Assembly (NCBI GenBank): GCA_902787755.1 | Contig: CADAHL010000018.1 | Span: forward strand, 1-42,491 | Source of the DNA: Oscillospiraceae bacterium | Lineage (GTDB): Bacteria; Bacillota; Clostridia; Oscillospirales; Oscillospiraceae | Length of the DNA: 42,491 nt | Direction of reading: 5' to 3' | Shown: piece by piece, positions 42,268 through 42,491 of the stretch | How positions within the stretch are numbered: the first letter of the stretch is position 1 | How the letters are laid out: the number at the start of each line of letters is the position of its first letter | Made by a program: the position numbers and the translations under genes | Notes under the pieces: model-generated | The model's database searches: none | What the model saw: only the letters and a program-made list of their open reading frames with translations | Told to the model about the DNA's origin: nothing

Positions 42268-42282
42268 ACCTGTTATGATGAG

Positions 42283-42324
42283 AAAGACCTGCTCCGTCCG
42301 AAAGGCAGAGCAGGTCTTTTGTTG
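42283..42324 (+). terminator. Terminator of the dgt-dnaG-rpoD operon
   Basis: AAAGACCTGCTC (42283-42294) pairs with GAGCAGGTCTTT (42308-42319), followed by TGTTGTT, 15 bases after the rpoD stop codon. Confidence 0.9.
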
Positions 42325-42397
42325 TTCATTCGGTGCCACCGGCACGTTTTCTCACACCGCTCGGTTCGAGTCCCGCCGGGGACGAGAGGATCAAAAA

Positions 42398-42472
42398 GGG
42401 GCTGTCTCAAAAGGCAGCCCCGAAAAAAGAGTAAAATAACGGCAGCCGTCCCTTGAAAGAGGGGCGGCTGTC
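42398..42472. repeat. Two hairpins at the window end, possible insertion-element terminus
   Basis: GGGGCTG-TCTCAAAAGG-CAGCCCC (42398-42421) has AAAAA before and AAAAAA after, so it would be a terminator on the minus strand. A second near-palindrome (GGCAGCCGTCCC with GGGGCGGCTGTC, 42441-42472) follows. GGGGCTGTCTCAAAA resembles terminal sequences seen in some insertion sequences, for example IS1182-like ones, but no transposase is in view. Confidence 0.4.
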
Positions 42473-42491
42473 GGCATATAATTTGGTTGTG

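Noticed and set aside
42325-42390. tRNA-like piece with CGGTTCGAGTCCCG
   Set aside because: The T-loop text is present, but the T stem does not pair (two of five positions mismatch) and no acceptor, D or anticodon arm can be built, so it is not a tRNA gene. It could be a decayed tRNA end.

Overview
The window looks like part of the chromosome of a GC-rich, anaerobic gut Firmicute, most likely a Clostridia member near Oscillospiraceae. The reasons are the dgt-dnaG-rpoD order, a 2-hydroxyacyl-CoA dehydratase operon, a GPH symporter with GH3 glycosidases, an ECF metal transporter with a PDGLE domain, a cell-wall sorting signal and strong GGAGG ribosome-binding sites. This assignment rests on gene content only.

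Layout. (1) 1-3339, minus strand: a two-subunit 2-hydroxyacyl-CoA dehydratase, a 72-residue one-helix membrane protein, and the start of the ATP-dependent activator. All are read from a consensus sigma-A promoter at 3400-3428. (2) 3554-11168: RNA and sulfur housekeeping genes (AlaX-type tRNA editor, MTA/SAH nucleosidase, MtaB, divergent cysteine desulfurase), an AI-2E-type permease and a secreted D,D-carboxypeptidase. (3) 11287-22400: a glycoside-utilisation locus with a large alpha/beta-hydrolase esterase, a GPH symporter, an AraC regulator coupled to a 77-residue protein, and two GH3 enzymes. Two further glycosidase genes have lost their catalytic middles: a DUF5060/DUF5605 protein and a GH78 alpha-L-rhamnosidase. 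(4) 22401-23112: about 700 bp without a convincing gene, filled with palindromic and heptameric repeats. (5) 23113-26510: a YgjP-type metalloprotease and a divergent NikMN-NikQ-NikO nickel/cobalt ECF transporter. (6) 26571-34998: a malto-oligosaccharide ABC importer (binding lipoprotein with a fused starch-binding-like module, two permeases, MsmK-type ATPase), two small membrane proteins and a GH13 lipoprotein. The GH13 enzyme could cut starch fragments outside the cell for the importer. (7) 35145-37907: a wall-anchored InlB-repeat surface protein. (8) 38128-42267: dgt, dnaG and rpoD, the DNA/RNA synthesis operon. The last bases look like the hairpin end of another element.

The most unusual signal lies between the genes. 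Many intergenic spaces carry 28-bp arrays made of four 7-bp units. Three unrelated unit families share this format (ATTCCGA, TATTCAC/GTGAATA and GTGCTCA/GTGCGCA), and one array has seven units. Inverted GTGAATA and TATTCAC arrays flank a core with two hairpins whose stems differ in sequence between copies while the linkers are kept. Some arrays supply coding sequence or stop codons at gene 3' ends (mtaB, ygjP) or touch them (the permease gene). I know of no description of this composite element in this group, and it is the best candidate here for something undescribed.
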